Counted from the first letter of the stretch, positions 34,047 to 43,318 are shown. The stretch is DNA of 64,000 nt from Flagellimonas allohymeniacidonis (GCF_004296335.1 NZ_SGIU01000001.1:1341290-1405289), one strand, 5' to 3'. The notes: a model not told the origin generated them from the sequence alone. Translations and numbers: made by a program.

Positions 34047-35783
34047 ATGCTTAAAAAAATTGCTCTTTTTCTTACCCTTTGCTCCACAGCAATTGGTCTT
34101 GGACAGAGTTGTCCAAGTTTGATCACCCCATTGGATGGTGCAACCAATGTACCTGTTGATGCAACTATCGTATGGAATGCTGTTGCCGGAATTCCCGGCT
34201 ATCAAATACGGTTGGGGACAGCTCCTGGTCTTGGGGATATTGCCCAAGCTTCGGTAGGAAGCTCCACTGCCTACACCCCGCCCCGTGGAATGCCTGAGAA
34301 TACTGAGGTTTTTGTAACCATTGTTTTGGATTTTCTTTTTCAAGGGGGAGATGACATCATCTGCCAGGGACAGTCCTTTTTTACGGAAGATGTGGTAACA
34401 CCGCCCAGCTGCACAAACATCCGAACACCGGTTGACAACGCCACCGATGTAAGTGTATTTACCAATATTTCATGGGATTATGCCCCAAGAGCGACGGGCT
34501 ATAGAGTTGCCTTGGGTACCTCTCCAGGGGGCAATGAAATCTTTCCATTGCAAGATGTAGGGAACGTATTGACTTTTAATCCTCCGGGGCAACTGCCTCC
34601 CAATCAAGACATTTATGTTCGGATTATTCCATACAATGAAAATGGAGATGCGGTTAACTGCGAGGAATATGAATTCACAACAAGGGACGTGGCACCCCTA
34701 CCTGGCTGTACCAGTTTGATCAGTCCGGCTAACGGGGAAGTCAATGTACCCCTTACACCATTTATCGAGTGGGTTGAGGTACCGGAAGCGACTGGATATA
34801 GGGTGACCATTGGCACCACTCCGGATGGAAACGATATCTTGGATGAAGCAAGTTTTTTTACAAATTCTACCTTTGTAATTGATTTTGATGAGAATAGAAC
34901 CTTTTTCATCACCATCGTTCCTTTCAATCCTTCAGGTTCTGCTATAGGATGCCCGCAAGAGTCCTTTTCAACAGCCTTGGGCTGTGGCCCATTTTTAGAT
35001 CTTACAACGGGAGATTTTGTGGATTTGTTCCCAGATATCGAATTCCCAACGGTATTTTCTTTTTGTAAAAACAATGAGCCTTTGGTTCTGGAAGCTCCTC
35101 CAGGCGCAGATGGGTATCGGTGGGTCAGTGTGGATCAATTTGGCAATAACACCATACTTGAAGAGGGAAACCAGGTGACCATCACCGAAAATGGAACGTT
35201 TTTTTTAGAAGCTTTCAATTTTTCGCCACAGGCTGAAGGTGTTTTGGAATGCCCTGTAATTTTGGATTTTGAGGTGGTTTCTTCGGAAACACCGCGCATT
35301 GATAACCTCAGAGTTCGCGAAACCGCCTTGGGACTTGATGTTACTGTTGAAGTGTCTGGGTCTGGGGATTACGAATACGCCATTAACAATATTGATGGGC
35401 CCTACCAAGACAGCAACCAATTTTCTGGTGTTACACCAGGCACAAGTACCTTTTATGTACGGGACAAAGGTGGTTGCGGTATAGTGGAAGAAACTCTTGT
35501 TCAAGATTTGACCGTTGAGGGTTTTCCCAAATTTTTTACTCCCAACGGGGATACCATCAATGATTTTTGGCAATTCATTCAACCGAAAACTGGGGAACAG
35601 ATCGTTTTGCAGAGTATTCAAATATTTGATCGCTACGGCATGTTTTTGAAGCAAATTGATCAAAACTCCCTTGGCTGGGATGGTACCTTTAATGGCAACC
35701 CACTTCCTTCCGGTGATTATTGGTTTAAGGCCGTGGATAACCAAAATAGAATGGTGCAAGGTCATTTTGCCCTAAAGCGCTAA
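34047..35783 (+). CDS. Secreted repeat protein with T9SS type B sorting domain
   Basis: A 578-residue protein with signal peptide (1-20). Three similar ~92-residue Fn3-like repeats follow, starting at residues 21, 121 and 221; each opens with a Cys, contains TP.(D/N)GA-like and NVPV/NVPL steps and a GY(Q/R)(I/V)..GT.P motif. A ~170-residue unassigned region comes next, and the last ~75 residues begin FFTPNGDTINDFWQF and end in DYWFKA...GHFALKR, which is the gliding-motility-associated C-terminal (type B) sorting signal of the Bacteroidetes type IX secretion system. Surface-exposed or secreted, perhaps adhesive. It follows the ABC permease. Confidence 0.93.
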   Translation: MLKKIALFLTLCSTAIGLGQSCPSLITPLDGATNVPVDATIVWNAVAGIPGYQIRLGTAPGLGDIAQASVGSSTAYTPPRGMPENTEVFVTIVLDFLFQGGDDIICQGQSFFTEDVVTPPSCTNIRTPVDNATDVSVFTNISWDYAPRATGYRVALGTSPGGNEIFPLQDVGNVLTFNPPGQLPPNQDIYVRIIPYNENGDAVNCEEYEFTTRDVAPLPGCTSLISPANGEVNVPLTPFIEWVEVPEATGYRVTIGTTPDGNDILDEASFFTNSTFVIDFDENRTFFITIVPFNPSGSAIGCPQESFSTALGCGPFLDLTTGDFVDLFPDIEFPTVFSFCKNNEPLVLEAPPGADGYRWVSVDQFGNNTILEEGNQVTITENGTFFLEAFNFSPQAEGVLECPVILDFEVVSSETPRIDNLRVRETALGLDVTVEVSGSGDYEYAINNIDGPYQDSNQFSGVTPGTSTFYVRDKGGCGIVEETLVQDLTVEGFPKFFTPNGDTINDFWQFIQPKTGEQIVLQSIQIFDRYGMFLKQIDQNSLGWDGTFNGNPLPSGDYWFKAVDNQNRMVQGHFALKR

Positions 35784-35833
35784 TAGATTCATAATCTTTC
35801 TTTTTTGGTGTGGCTCTTTCGTAATTTTATTCC

Positions 35834-37822
35834 ATGAAGTTTCAAGTAGTTTCAGAATTTGATCCCACCGGAGATCAACCTCAAGCCATACAACAACTTG
35901 TGGAAGGAGTGGAGACCAATGAACCCCACCAAACCTTGTTGGGCGTTACAGGGTCCGGTAAAACATTTACCATTGCCAATGTAGTGGAGTCAGTTCAACG
36001 ACCAACTCTAGTACTGGCCCATAACAAGACCTTGGCTGCGCAGTTATACTCCGAGTTCAAACAATTTTTTCCAAATAATGCTATAGAGTACTTTGTATCG
36101 TACTATGACTACTATCAGCCCGAGGCTTATATTCCAACCAGTGGACTTTATATTGAAAAGGACCTTTCCATTAATGAGGACATTGAAAAATTGCGCTTAA
36201 GTACAACCTCTTCCCTCCTATCAGGCCGAAGGGATGTATTGGTTGTGGCCTCGGTCTCCTGTTTGTATGGAATCGGAAATCCGATAGAATTCCAGAAAAA
36301 TGTAATCTCAATTCATAAAGACCAGGTGATTTCCCGCACCAAATTTCTAAAGCAATTGGTGCAAAGTCTCTACTCAAGGACAACAGCGGATTTTAGAAAT
36401 GGGAATTTTAGGGTCAAGGGGGATGTGGTCGATGTTTTCCCCGGATATGCGGACCATGCTTTCAGAGTCCATTTTTTCGGGGATGAAATCGAGGAGATTG
36501 AAGCTTTAGACCCCTTCAATAATAATGTAATTGAGGTATACGAGAATCTAAACATTTATCCGGCGAACATGTTCGTTACCTCTCCGGATATCCTCCAAAA
36601 TGCCATTGTTCAAATTCAGGATGACCTGGTGAAACAAATCGATTACTTCAAAGACATTGGAAGACCCCTTGAGGCAAAGCGATTGGAGGAACGCACCAAT
36701 TTTGATTTGGAAATGATTCGGGAACTCGGGTACTGTTCCGGAATTGAAAACTACTCAAGGTATTTGGATGGCCGTGAACCAGGTACACGACCCTTCTGTT
36801 TATTGGATTACTTTCCAGAGGATTACCTGATGGTAATTGACGAAAGTCATGTCACCATTCCACAGGTACATGCGATGTACGGCGGTGACCGCTCTAGGAA
36901 GGAAAACTTGGTTGACTATGGCTTTCGGCTTCCCGCAGCGATGGATAACAGACCCTTAAAATTTGAAGAATTTGAAGCCCTGCAAAATCAGGTAATTTAT
37001 GTAAGTGCTACACCGGCAGATTATGAGCTGCAACTCAGTCAGGGGGTATATGTGGAACAGGTAATTCGCCCTACCGGACTTTTGGACCCTGAAATCGAGG
37101 TGAGACCCAGTAAGAATCAGATTGATGATTTGGTGGAGGAAATACAAAAACGTGTGGAAGCCGATGAGCGGACCTTGGTCACCACTTTGACCAAACGTAT
37201 GGCCGAGGAATTGGCCAAATACCTAACACGAATTGATGTACGCTGCCGCTACATCCACAGTGATGTGGATACACTGGAACGAGTGGAAATCATGCAAGAT
37301 CTCCGCAAGGGCCTTTTTGATGTATTGATCGGGGTAAATCTTTTACGAGAGGGGCTCGACTTACCTGAGGTGTCCTTGGTAGCCATTTTAGATGCGGATA
37401 AGGAAGGGTTTTTAAGAAGCAATCGGTCCTTGACCCAGACTGTGGGCAGGGCTGCACGTAACCTTAACGGGATGGCCATAATGTATGCTGATACGATTAC
37501 GGAGAGTATGCAGAAGACCATTGATGAAACTGATTATCGAAGGGAAAAACAGCAGTCCTACAATCTCGATAACAATATCGTTCCCAAAGCACTGAACAAA
37601 AATCTGGACAATGCCTTGGCCAAAAACTCGGTTTCCACCTATCATTTCCAGAAGGAAGAACTGCGGGCAGCCGAGCCAGATATTGAGTACCTTACTCCAA
37701 ATCAAAAAGAAAAACTGATCCGAGAAAAAAGAAAGGCCATGGAAAAAGCCGCCAAGGAACTGAACTTTATGGAAGCGGCCAAGTTAAGGGACGAAATAAA
37801 GGTATTGCAAGAACACGAATAA
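35834..37822 (+). CDS. uvrB: Excinuclease ABC subunit B
   Basis: DNA-damage verification helicase of nucleotide excision repair. The 662-residue protein has Walker A GVTGSGKT (37-44), the beta-hairpin region with YYDYYQPEAYIP, DESHVTIPQ as the helicase DExx box, the C-terminal helicase motifs LREGLDLPEVSLVAILDAD and QTVGRAARN, and the UvrC-binding UVR motif KEKLIREKRKAMEKAAKELNFMEAAKLRDEI at the end. Nothing missing. It stands alone on the plus strand. Confidence 0.98.
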   Translation: MKFQVVSEFDPTGDQPQAIQQLVEGVETNEPHQTLLGVTGSGKTFTIANVVESVQRPTLVLAHNKTLAAQLYSEFKQFFPNNAIEYFVSYYDYYQPEAYIPTSGLYIEKDLSINEDIEKLRLSTTSSLLSGRRDVLVVASVSCLYGIGNPIEFQKNVISIHKDQVISRTKFLKQLVQSLYSRTTADFRNGNFRVKGDVVDVFPGYADHAFRVHFFGDEIEEIEALDPFNNNVIEVYENLNIYPANMFVTSPDILQNAIVQIQDDLVKQIDYFKDIGRPLEAKRLEERTNFDLEMIRELGYCSGIENYSRYLDGREPGTRPFCLLDYFPEDYLMVIDESHVTIPQVHAMYGGDRSRKENLVDYGFRLPAAMDNRPLKFEEFEALQNQVIYVSATPADYELQLSQGVYVEQVIRPTGLLDPEIEVRPSKNQIDDLVEEIQKRVEADERTLVTTLTKRMAEELAKYLTRIDVRCRYIHSDVDTLERVEIMQDLRKGLFDVLIGVNLLREGLDLPEVSLVAILDADKEGFLRSNRSLTQTVGRAARNLNGMAIMYADTITESMQKTIDETDYRREKQQSYNLDNNIVPKALNKNLDNALAKNSVSTYHFQKEELRAAEPDIEYLTPNQKEKLIREKRKAMEKAAKELNFMEAAKLRDEIKVLQEHE

Positions 37823-37827
37823 AGAAA

Positions 37828-37860
37828 GCGCGCTCCCTCCAATTAAGGAAGGAAACGCGC
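37828..37860 (+). terminator. Hairpin after uvrB
   Basis: GCGCG (37828-37832) pairs with CGCGC (37856-37860), with TCC/GGA pairs inside, starting 6 bases after the uvrB stop. No T-run follows, so a terminator function is plausible but not certain. Confidence 0.4.
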
Positions 37861-37892
37861 CTCCAACTAACCAACTAAACCAATCATCATGA

Positions 37893-37910
37893 AACACCTA
37901 AGTTGGTGTT
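37893..37910 (-). terminator. Hairpin AACACC-6-GGTGTT after hsp20
   Basis: 6-bp stem (AACACC 37893-37898, GGTGTT 37905-37910), 15 bases past the hsp20 stop on the minus strand. The stem is short and the T-run weak. Confidence 0.4.
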
Positions 37911-37924
37911 CTTTCATCCTACCC

Positions 37925-38350
37925 TTATCCTATAGAAATTAATCTTTTAGGCTTGGGCAGTGCTTCTTCCTTTTTCGGCAGGGTCAACGTTAGAATTCCG
38001 CTCTCATATTTGGCGTCAATCTTAGAACCATCCACTGTTTCGGGAAGTGTAAAAGCTCTTTTGAAAGCTGTGTATGAAAACTCTTTGCGAGTGTAATTTT
38101 CGTTTGATTCTTCGCTTTCGGTTTTTGCCTCACTGGAAATGGTCAAAACATCGTTATCCACTTCCACTTTAAAATCATCTTTTTTGGCTCCAGGCACTGC
38201 TAGTTCCAATGCAAAGCCACTATCATTTTCCTTAATATTTACCGCCGGTAAATCTGTATTCCATCGGTCAACGCCTCCAAACCAATCTGGTCCCAAAAAC
38301 TCATTGACCAGGGAAGGGAAAAATGGGTTGTTTCTTTTTACGATACTCAT
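37925..38350 (-). CDS. Small heat shock protein, Hsp20/alpha-crystallin family
   Basis: The 141-residue chaperone has the alpha-crystallin domain with NIKENDSGFALELAVPGAKKDDFKVEV, DVLTISSEAKTE, the conserved FKRAFTLPETVDGSKIDAKYESGILTLTLPKKE and a C-terminal PKRLISIG (I-x-I type tail). It prevents aggregation of unfolded proteins. ATG 38350. Its upstream region (38351-38467) has no recognisable promoter that I can name; heat-shock regulation is likely by family but not seen. Confidence 0.94.
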   Translation of the reverse strand: MSIVKRNNPFFPSLVNEFLGPDWFGGVDRWNTDLPAVNIKENDSGFALELAVPGAKKDDFKVEVDNDVLTISSEAKTESEESNENYTRKEFSYTAFKRAFTLPETVDGSKIDAKYESGILTLTLPKKEEALPKPKRLISIG

Positions 38351-38467
38351 GGTGATTCAATTATATATTAAACTTCAAAATCACCTTTCTTAAGTCAAAA
38401 CCTATACCATGTACTTTTTAATGCCATTTTGGCATTTTCTTAATAAAGAAAGCTGTCATTATGACAT

Positions 38468-38869
38468 TTAATTGTAATGGGCCTTGAAGATTTCAATCAA
38501 TACTTCTGGAGGAACAAGCTTGTTGGGATATTTGTGCATTATTTGAAGCACTTGCGTCACCGCTGAGGGTGGAAGCCCCATTTTTAAACCGATGTTGTGA
38601 AGTGTATGGATTTCTTTCTCATGTTGTTCTTCATCAATGTTCATGAGCAATACCAGCCGGTGAAACTGTACAATTCGCTCTGCCTGCGACTTAAAAACCG
38701 GTTTGGCCACCTTTTGTTTCAATAAGGCATCAAAAGAGTCCTTGTTAATCCCCAAATTGGCAGCTACACCAACCAAAAACTGATATTCAGAGTTCTTCAG
38801 GGATTGATCTACCCGGGCAAATGCAATCATTTGGGATAAAATATCCAACTTCTCCTGTCGAGTATCCAT
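38468..38869 (-). CDS. TerB-like helical protein
   Basis: The 133-residue protein is wholly helical with no signal peptide. Its sequence, with AFARVDQSLKNSEYQFLVGVA near the N-terminus, fits the tellurite-resistance TerB-like fold, where an Asp/Glu in the first and second repeat binds metal, though no Ter operon is here. It probably has a signalling or metal-linked role. It is transcribed separately after Hsp20 (118 bases). Function tentative. Confidence 0.6.
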   Translation of the reverse strand: MDTRQEKLDILSQMIAFARVDQSLKNSEYQFLVGVAANLGINKDSFDALLKQKVAKPVFKSQAERIVQFHRLVLLMNIDEEQHEKEIHTLHNIGLKMGLPPSAVTQVLQIMHKYPNKLVPPEVLIEIFKAHYN

Positions 38870-38924
38870 TGAATTGGGATTGATATTAATAGATAACTCA
38901 AAACTCCTATGGTTTAGTGCATAA

Positions 38925-38951
38925 AAAATCCTGAGGACTCCCCAGGATTTT
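38925..38951 (-). terminator. Rho-independent terminator
   Basis: On the minus strand AAAATCCTG pairs with CAGGATTTT (plus 38925-38933 and 38943-38951), followed by a T-run. It sits 84 bases past the stop of the 112-residue secreted gene at 39035-39373. Confidence 0.7.
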
Positions 38952-39034
38952 ATTGACTGATTTAAAAACCTACGTTGCGCGTTTATTCGAATAAGAAGAA
39001 CATGGACCTATTCCTGCCATATTTTATACGAGGA

Positions 39035-39373
39035 TTAGTTCCCTTGCCTGGGCACGATTCGAATGTCAACGGTAAATTGCCTTCCCTCTTTAAAATCCGG
39101 AATAACAACCTTTTTATTGTTCAATGATCGGGTCAAGAATCTTTTTACTTCCACAAAATCGGTTTGCACCACCAATACCTCAATCCTTTGTTCCTCGTTT
39201 AAAGTGAAAAGTACTGTTGCCGTTAAATCCTGATTCTTGGCACAAATCGAATTATCGGCCAAAAGTTCGTGGATTTGTCTTGTTAGGGTCTTGTCTTTTT
39301 TGGGCGGATTGGCCATTGCACTGGACGATACCAATGTAGCCGCCAGAATCGAAGCGATACTTAGTTTTCTCAT
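39035..39373 (-). CDS. Small secreted protein, unknown function
   Basis: The 112-residue product has a signal peptide (about 1-21, SAMA cut). The mature part has two conserved-looking patches: NQDLTATVLFTLNEEQRIEVLVV and KKVVIPDFKEGRQFTVDIRIVP, with alternating hydrophobic beta pattern, reminiscent of the TonB C-terminal-like fold (ATVLFTLNEEQRI vs FTV.I.V). I name no family with confidence. It is isolated, between two regions with terminators, and has an 8-bp inverted repeat directly upstream of the start. Confidence 0.6.
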   Translation of the reverse strand: MRKLSIASILAATLVSSSAMANPPKKDKTLTRQIHELLADNSICAKNQDLTATVLFTLNEEQRIEVLVVQTDFVEVKRFLTRSLNNKKVVIPDFKEGRQFTVDIRIVPRQGN

Positions 39374-39376
39374 GAT

Positions 39377-39415
39377 GTCTATTTTTGATTAATGATTGAT
39401 GTATATCAAATAGAC
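39377..39415. repeat. 8-bp inverted repeat GTCTATTT / AAATAGAC
   Basis: Perfect arms at 39377-39384 and 39408-39415, separated by 23 bases, starting 4 bases from the start codon of the 112-residue gene. Possible operator or 5'UTR hairpin. Confidence 0.4.
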
Positions 39416-39520
39416 AGAAAAGCAATCCAAATGTGTCTTTCAGGATTCCCAATTAACAATCCCTTGGGGTATTTTTAGCACAATTTATGACAGTAGCCCC
39501 CAGACTTCGGAAGAAGGCAT

Positions 39521-39545
39521 AAAAAAAGGACCTAATTGGTCCTTT
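39521..39545 (-). terminator. Terminator after sucC
   Basis: AAAGGACC (39525-39532) pairs with GGTCCTTT (39538-39545) with a 5-base loop; on the minus strand a T7 run follows. Starts 24 bases after the sucC stop. Confidence 0.75.
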
Positions 39546-39568
39546 GTAATTTATGTGTACGATAATCC

Positions 39569-40762
39569 TTAGGAGAGCACTTCCTTTACCTTATCCGCTG
39601 CTTCCTGGAACTGTACAGCGGAATGCACAGCAAGTCCTGAGTTATCTATAATCTCTTTGGCTAATTCGGCATTGGTTCCTTGAAGCCTAACGATGATAGG
39701 GACCTTAATGGCATCCCCCATATTTTTATAAGCATCAACAACACCTTGGGCAACACGGTCGCATCGAACGATTCCCCCAAAAATATTAATAAGGATAGCT
39801 TTTACATTAGGGTCTTTAAGAATGATTCTGAATGCCTCTTCCACTCTTTTCGCATCGGCAGTACCTCCAACGTCCAAAAAGTTGGCAGGTTCCCCTCCAG
39901 CCATTTTGATCAAATCCATCGTGGCCATGGCCAAACCAGCTCCATTGACCATACAGCCTACATTTCCGTCGAGGTCTACATAATTTAGACCCACCTCACG
40001 GGCTTCAACTTCAATCGGATTTTCTTCACGCAGATCCCGCATTTCAGCGTAGGGCTTTCTTCGATACAGAGCATTGTCATCAATGGTCACCTTAGCATCA
40101 ACCGCCATGATCTTATCATCTGATGTCTTCAAAACCGGATTGATTTCAAAAAGACTGGCATCACTTTGATCGTATGCTTTGTACAAGGCAGAAACAAATT
40201 TCACCATTTCCTTGAAGGCCGCACCGGAAAGTCCCAAATTGAAAGCGATGCGTCTTGCCTGAAAAGGCAAAAGTCCGGTAGCTGGATTAATCTCCTCGGT
40301 AAAAATAAGATGTGGGGTTTTCTCCGCTACTTCTTCAATGTCCATACCTCCTTCGGTAGAATACATGATCATGTTTCTCCCCGAAGCACGGTTCAAAAGA
40401 ACCGACATATAAAATTCATTCGTTTCGCTATCCCCGGGATAATACACGTCCTCAGCAACAAGCACCTGATGCACTTTCTTACCTTCGGCAGAAGTTTGGG
40501 GGGTAATTAGGTTCATCCCTATTATGCTTCCAGCCAATTCTTCAACTTCCTTAAGGTTTTTTGCCAATTTGACACCTCCTCCTTTTCCACGACCACCTGC
40601 ATGGACCTGGGCTTTGATTACGTGCCAAGCGGTTCCGGTTTCCTGAGTGAGCTGCTTTGCGGCATCCACTGCCTGCTTCGCGTTCCTTGCTACAATGCCA
40701 CGTTGGATACGTACGCCAAAACTGGCCAAAATTTCCTTTCCTTGATATTCGTGAAGATTCAT
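39569..40762 (-). CDS. sucC: Succinyl-CoA ligase [ADP-forming] beta subunit
   Basis: TCA-cycle step from succinyl-CoA to succinate with ATP formation. The 397-residue protein (ATG 40762, [17 protein letters not shown], the standard N-terminus) has the ATP-grasp domain with [18 protein letters not shown] and the C-terminal CoA-ligase domain with [25 protein letters not shown] and [18 protein letters not shown]. The alpha subunit gene sucD is not next to it. A TATTTTTG box lies 26 bases upstream of the start. Confidence 0.97.
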   Translation of the reverse strand: MNLHEYQGKEILASFGVRIQRGIVARNAKQAVDAAKQLTQETGTAWHVIKAQVHAGGRGKGGGVKLAKNLKEVEELAGSIIGMNLITPQTSAEGKKVHQVLVAEDVYYPGDSETNEFYMSVLLNRASGRNMIMYSTEGGMDIEEVAEKTPHLIFTEEINPATGLLPFQARRIAFNLGLSGAAFKEMVKFVSALYKAYDQSDASLFEINPVLKTSDDKIMAVDAKVTIDDNALYRRKPYAEMRDLREENPIEVEAREVGLNYVDLDGNVGCMVNGAGLAMATMDLIKMAGGEPANFLDVGGTADAKRVEEAFRIILKDPNVKAILINIFGGIVRCDRVAQGVVDAYKNMGDAIKVPIIVRLQGTNAELAKEIIDNSGLAVHSAVQFQEAADKVKEVLS

Positions 40763-40787
40763 TATCAAACAGACTTTAAGTTGCCGA

Positions 40788-40795
40788 CAAAAATA
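40788..40795 (-). promoter_or_regulatory. -7 promoter element TAnnTTTG for sucC
   Basis: TATTTTTG on the minus strand (plus CAAAAATA), 26 bases upstream of the sucC ATG. No standard -33 seen. Confidence 0.35.
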
Positions 40796-40824
40796 GAAAA
40801 CGAAGCGTAATTACCCTAACGAAG

Positions 40825-41463
40825 TCATATTTTAAAATCTTTAAAATCCAAAGGGTCAAAATTTTTGAAATGTCCATTCATGTCAATAAGATCTTTGGTT
40901 CGATTGACCTCTTGCAGAACCGAAGTTGTTGTTTGCAAATGCTCCTTGATGAACAACAACCTGTCCGTTTCTTTGGGGATTTGGAGAAGTCGATATTCTT
41001 GTTCAAAGGAGAGTCCCATTTTGTGCGCCAAAGAATAGCTATTGAATTGTTTGGGTGATATTTTGGTAAAGGGTACGTCCATTAAATCATACAAGCGTTC
41101 AACCTGTTCCAACACCTCATTTCTTAGGTCATCATCAGCATCATTTTCAGAATCCAAAAATTCAATGTCTCCTCCAGCATATAGCTTACCCTCCATTTGG
41201 TTTTCGAACGATAAAATGCGAAATACCTGTCGAGCCACACAAACCACGTCCATTTCTCCACCTTGGTAGGTGGTAACCACCTCAACCAATTGAACTTCCG
41301 TACCAAATGCAATGGTGTTGTTTATGTAAACAGGAATACCAAAAGTCAAAGCTTCCTTCCTACAGTCCGTAATGAGCTGTTTATACCGTTCCTCAAAAAT
41401 GTGCAGTGGGACCGTTTCTCCTGGAAAAAAAACGGACTGCAGTGGAAAAAGGGGTAATTTCAT
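40825..41463 (-). CDS. Lon protease N-terminal (substrate-binding) domain protein
   Basis: The 212-residue protein (ATG 41463, MKLPLFPLQSVFFPGET) matches the stand-alone LON-N domain: MKLPLFPLQSVFFPGETVPL, then IFEERYKQLITDCRK, the FRILSFENQ segment and a C-terminal helical LLFIKEHLQTTTSVLQEV. It lacks the ATPase and protease domains of Lon. The family may recruit substrates or sense folding; role unclear. It is 62 bases from sucC and divergent from lysA. Confidence 0.9.
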   Translation of the reverse strand: MKLPLFPLQSVFFPGETVPLHIFEERYKQLITDCRKEALTFGIPVYINNTIAFGTEVQLVEVVTTYQGGEMDVVCVARQVFRILSFENQMEGKLYAGGDIEFLDSENDADDDLRNEVLEQVERLYDLMDVPFTKISPKQFNSYSLAHKMGLSFEQEYRLLQIPKETDRLLFIKEHLQTTTSVLQEVNRTKDLIDMNGHFKNFDPLDFKDFKI

Positions 41464-41577
41464 GCTGCGAATTTGACTTAAAAGTACAATGACAGGGTTA
41501 AAGAACAAAGGCTTTTTCCTGTTCAATTGTTATTTTTTAAACATTTTGTTATATTTTTTTTAATTAAGTTTCTTATT

Positions 41578-41609
41578 CTTGTGGTTCTAAATGTCTTCCG
41601 TTAGATTTG
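41578..41609 (+). promoter_or_regulatory. Putative lysA promoter, cTTG-N20-TAGATTTG
   Basis: TAGATTTG at 41602-41609 with TTG at 41579-41581, 20 bases apart, giving a near-consensus Bacteroidetes promoter. ATG at 41629. Confidence 0.5.
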
Positions 41610-41628
41610 CTTTAAAGTTTGATAGCCC

Positions 41629-42870
41629 ATGAAAACTGCTACCCTATTGGAAATTGCCGACGAATTTGGCGCTCCTTTATACGTATATGATGCTGAAAAG
41701 ATAGCTTCACAGTACGAACGTCTGACCCATGCTTTTAAAGGCGTTGGCCATTTGCGATTGAATTACGCCGCAAAAGCGCTATCCAATATCAGCATACTCC
41801 GTTTTATGAATGTGTTGGGAGCCGGACTGGATACCGTTTCCATTCAAGAAGTTAAATTGGGATTGATGGCAGGTTTTCAACCTGAGTCCATTATATTTAC
41901 TCCTAATGGAGTGTCCTTGGAGGAAATCGAGGAAGCATCTGCTTTAGGGGTACAGATCAACATTGACAATCTTTCCATTTTGGAACAGTTTGGAAGCAGA
42001 TACCCCAATGTTCCTGTTTGTATTCGTATCAATCCCCATGTGATGGCGGGTGGCAATTCCAACATTTCAGTAGGACATATCGATTCAAAATTTGGTATTA
42101 GCATCCATCAGATTCCACATTTATTACGGATTGTGGAGCTCACCAAAATGAACATTAATGGCATCCATATGCATACCGGAAGTGATATTCTCGATATTGA
42201 TGTGTTTCTGTATGCCTCAGAAATTCTGTTTGAAACCGCCAAAAACTTCAAAAACCTAGAATTCATCGATTTTGGAAGTGGCTTCAAGGTGCCGTACAAA
42301 GCTGGGGATATTGAAACCAATATTGAAGAACTCGGGAAAAAATTGACGACTCGGTTCAATCAATTCTGTGAGGAGTATGGCAAAGAACTGACCCTAGCCT
42401 TTGAACCCGGAAAATTCTTGGTTAGCGAAGCTGGGCATTTTCTTGCCAAAGTCAATGTAGTGAAACAAACTACCTCAACTGTATTTGCGAGTGTGGATTC
42501 AGGTTTCAACCATTTAATTCGACCGATGCTCTACGGAGCTTCCCACGAGATTCACAATATTTCAAATCCCAAAGGGCGTGAGCGTTATTACTCCGTGGTA
42601 GGGTACATTTGTGAAACCGATACTTTTGGAAGCAATCGGCGAATCAATGAAATATCCGAAGGAGATATCCTTTGCTTCAAAAATGCGGGAGCGTATTGTT
42701 TTACGATGGCCAGCAATTACAATTCCAGGTACCGCCCAGCCGAGGTGCTCTGGTACAATGGAAAAGCGCATTTGATTAGAAAAAGGGAAACTTTTGACGA
42801 TATACTTCACAACCAAGTGGACGTCCAAGGATTATTTGAAACGCCTACTGCCAAGGCCATTGCCAAATAG
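41629..42870 (+). CDS. lysA: Diaminopimelate decarboxylase
   Basis: Last step of lysine synthesis, PLP-dependent, fold type III. The PLP-Lys49 lies in NYAAKALSN, followed by GLDTVSIQEVKLGL, the GNSNISVGHIDSKFG block, and the phosphate-binding FGSGFKVPY. EPGKFLVSEAGH and the C-terminal DTFGSNRRINEI, which supplies the Cys-containing CETD at the dimer site, are also present. At 413 residues it is normal. dapD, an earlier step, is in the same window. It ends 2 bases before a small membrane protein gene, probably co-transcribed. Confidence 0.96.
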   Translation: MKTATLLEIADEFGAPLYVYDAEKIASQYERLTHAFKGVGHLRLNYAAKALSNISILRFMNVLGAGLDTVSIQEVKLGLMAGFQPESIIFTPNGVSLEEIEEASALGVQINIDNLSILEQFGSRYPNVPVCIRINPHVMAGGNSNISVGHIDSKFGISIHQIPHLLRIVELTKMNINGIHMHTGSDILDIDVFLYASEILFETAKNFKNLEFIDFGSGFKVPYKAGDIETNIEELGKKLTTRFNQFCEEYGKELTLAFEPGKFLVSEAGHFLAKVNVVKQTTSTVFASVDSGFNHLIRPMLYGASHEIHNISNPKGRERYYSVVGYICETDTFGSNRRINEISEGDILCFKNAGAYCFTMASNYNSRYRPAEVLWYNGKAHLIRKRETFDDILHNQVDVQGLFETPTAKAIAK

Positions 42871-42872
42871 AT

Positions 42873-43286
42873 ATGGATGTATTGGCCATATTCCTAGCAA
42901 TCACCCTTACTTTTTTGGCCATGCTTCACTTTTATTGGGCAATATTTGGTATAAAGGATCCTGAAAGGGTGGTTCCTGCAATTGGTACCGACCAAAGAGT
43001 CAAGACACCGGGAAAGCTCGCCGCGACTTTTGTAGGTTTGGTCCTGTTAGGTTTTGCCCTTGTATTTTTAAATAAGGTTATTCTTTACTTGAATTTTCCT
43101 TGGCTCAGTAATATTTCGATTGGTATTGCGATAATTTTTCTTGTAAGAGCCCTTGGCGACTTTAAATATGTGGGTTTTTTTAAAACTTCAAAGAACAGTA
43201 AGTTTTCAGCACTTGACACTCGCTACTATTCACCTTTATGCCTGCTTATGGGTATTCTGATTTTGGTCCTTGAGCTATTCTCCTAA
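42873..43286 (+). CDS. DUF3995-family membrane protein
   Basis: A 137-residue protein with four hydrophobic helices (residues ~2-22, 50-66, 78-92, 118-136). HFYWAIFGIKDPERVVPAIG near the start and the middle ALGDFKYVGFFK match the DUF3995 family. Function unknown. It follows lysA by 2 bases. Confidence 0.85.
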   Translation: MDVLAIFLAITLTFLAMLHFYWAIFGIKDPERVVPAIGTDQRVKTPGKLAATFVGLVLLGFALVFLNKVILYLNFPWLSNISIGIAIIFLVRALGDFKYVGFFKTSKNSKFSALDTRYYSPLCLLMGILILVLELFS

Positions 43287-43310
43287 ACACTATTTTGGCA
43301 CAATTTTCGT

Positions 43311-43318
43311 TAGTTTTG
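43311..43318 (+). promoter_or_regulatory. -7 promoter element TAnnTTTG
   Basis: TAGTTTTG, 37 bases before the thioredoxin gene's ATG 43356. Confidence 0.4.

Noticed and set aside
35205..35765. 186-codon minus-strand frame opposite the T9SS gene
   Set aside because: Lies inside the sorting-domain region of a well-supported gene; no start context, no domain.
37890..37943. 17-codon frame MKHLSW... as an attenuator leader peptide
   Set aside because: No plus-strand gene follows and there is no run of one amino acid that would fit attenuation.
40825..41463. Broken Lon protease
   Set aside because: The stand-alone LON-N domain protein is a normal bacterial family of this length; flanking DNA shows no ATPase or protease remnant.
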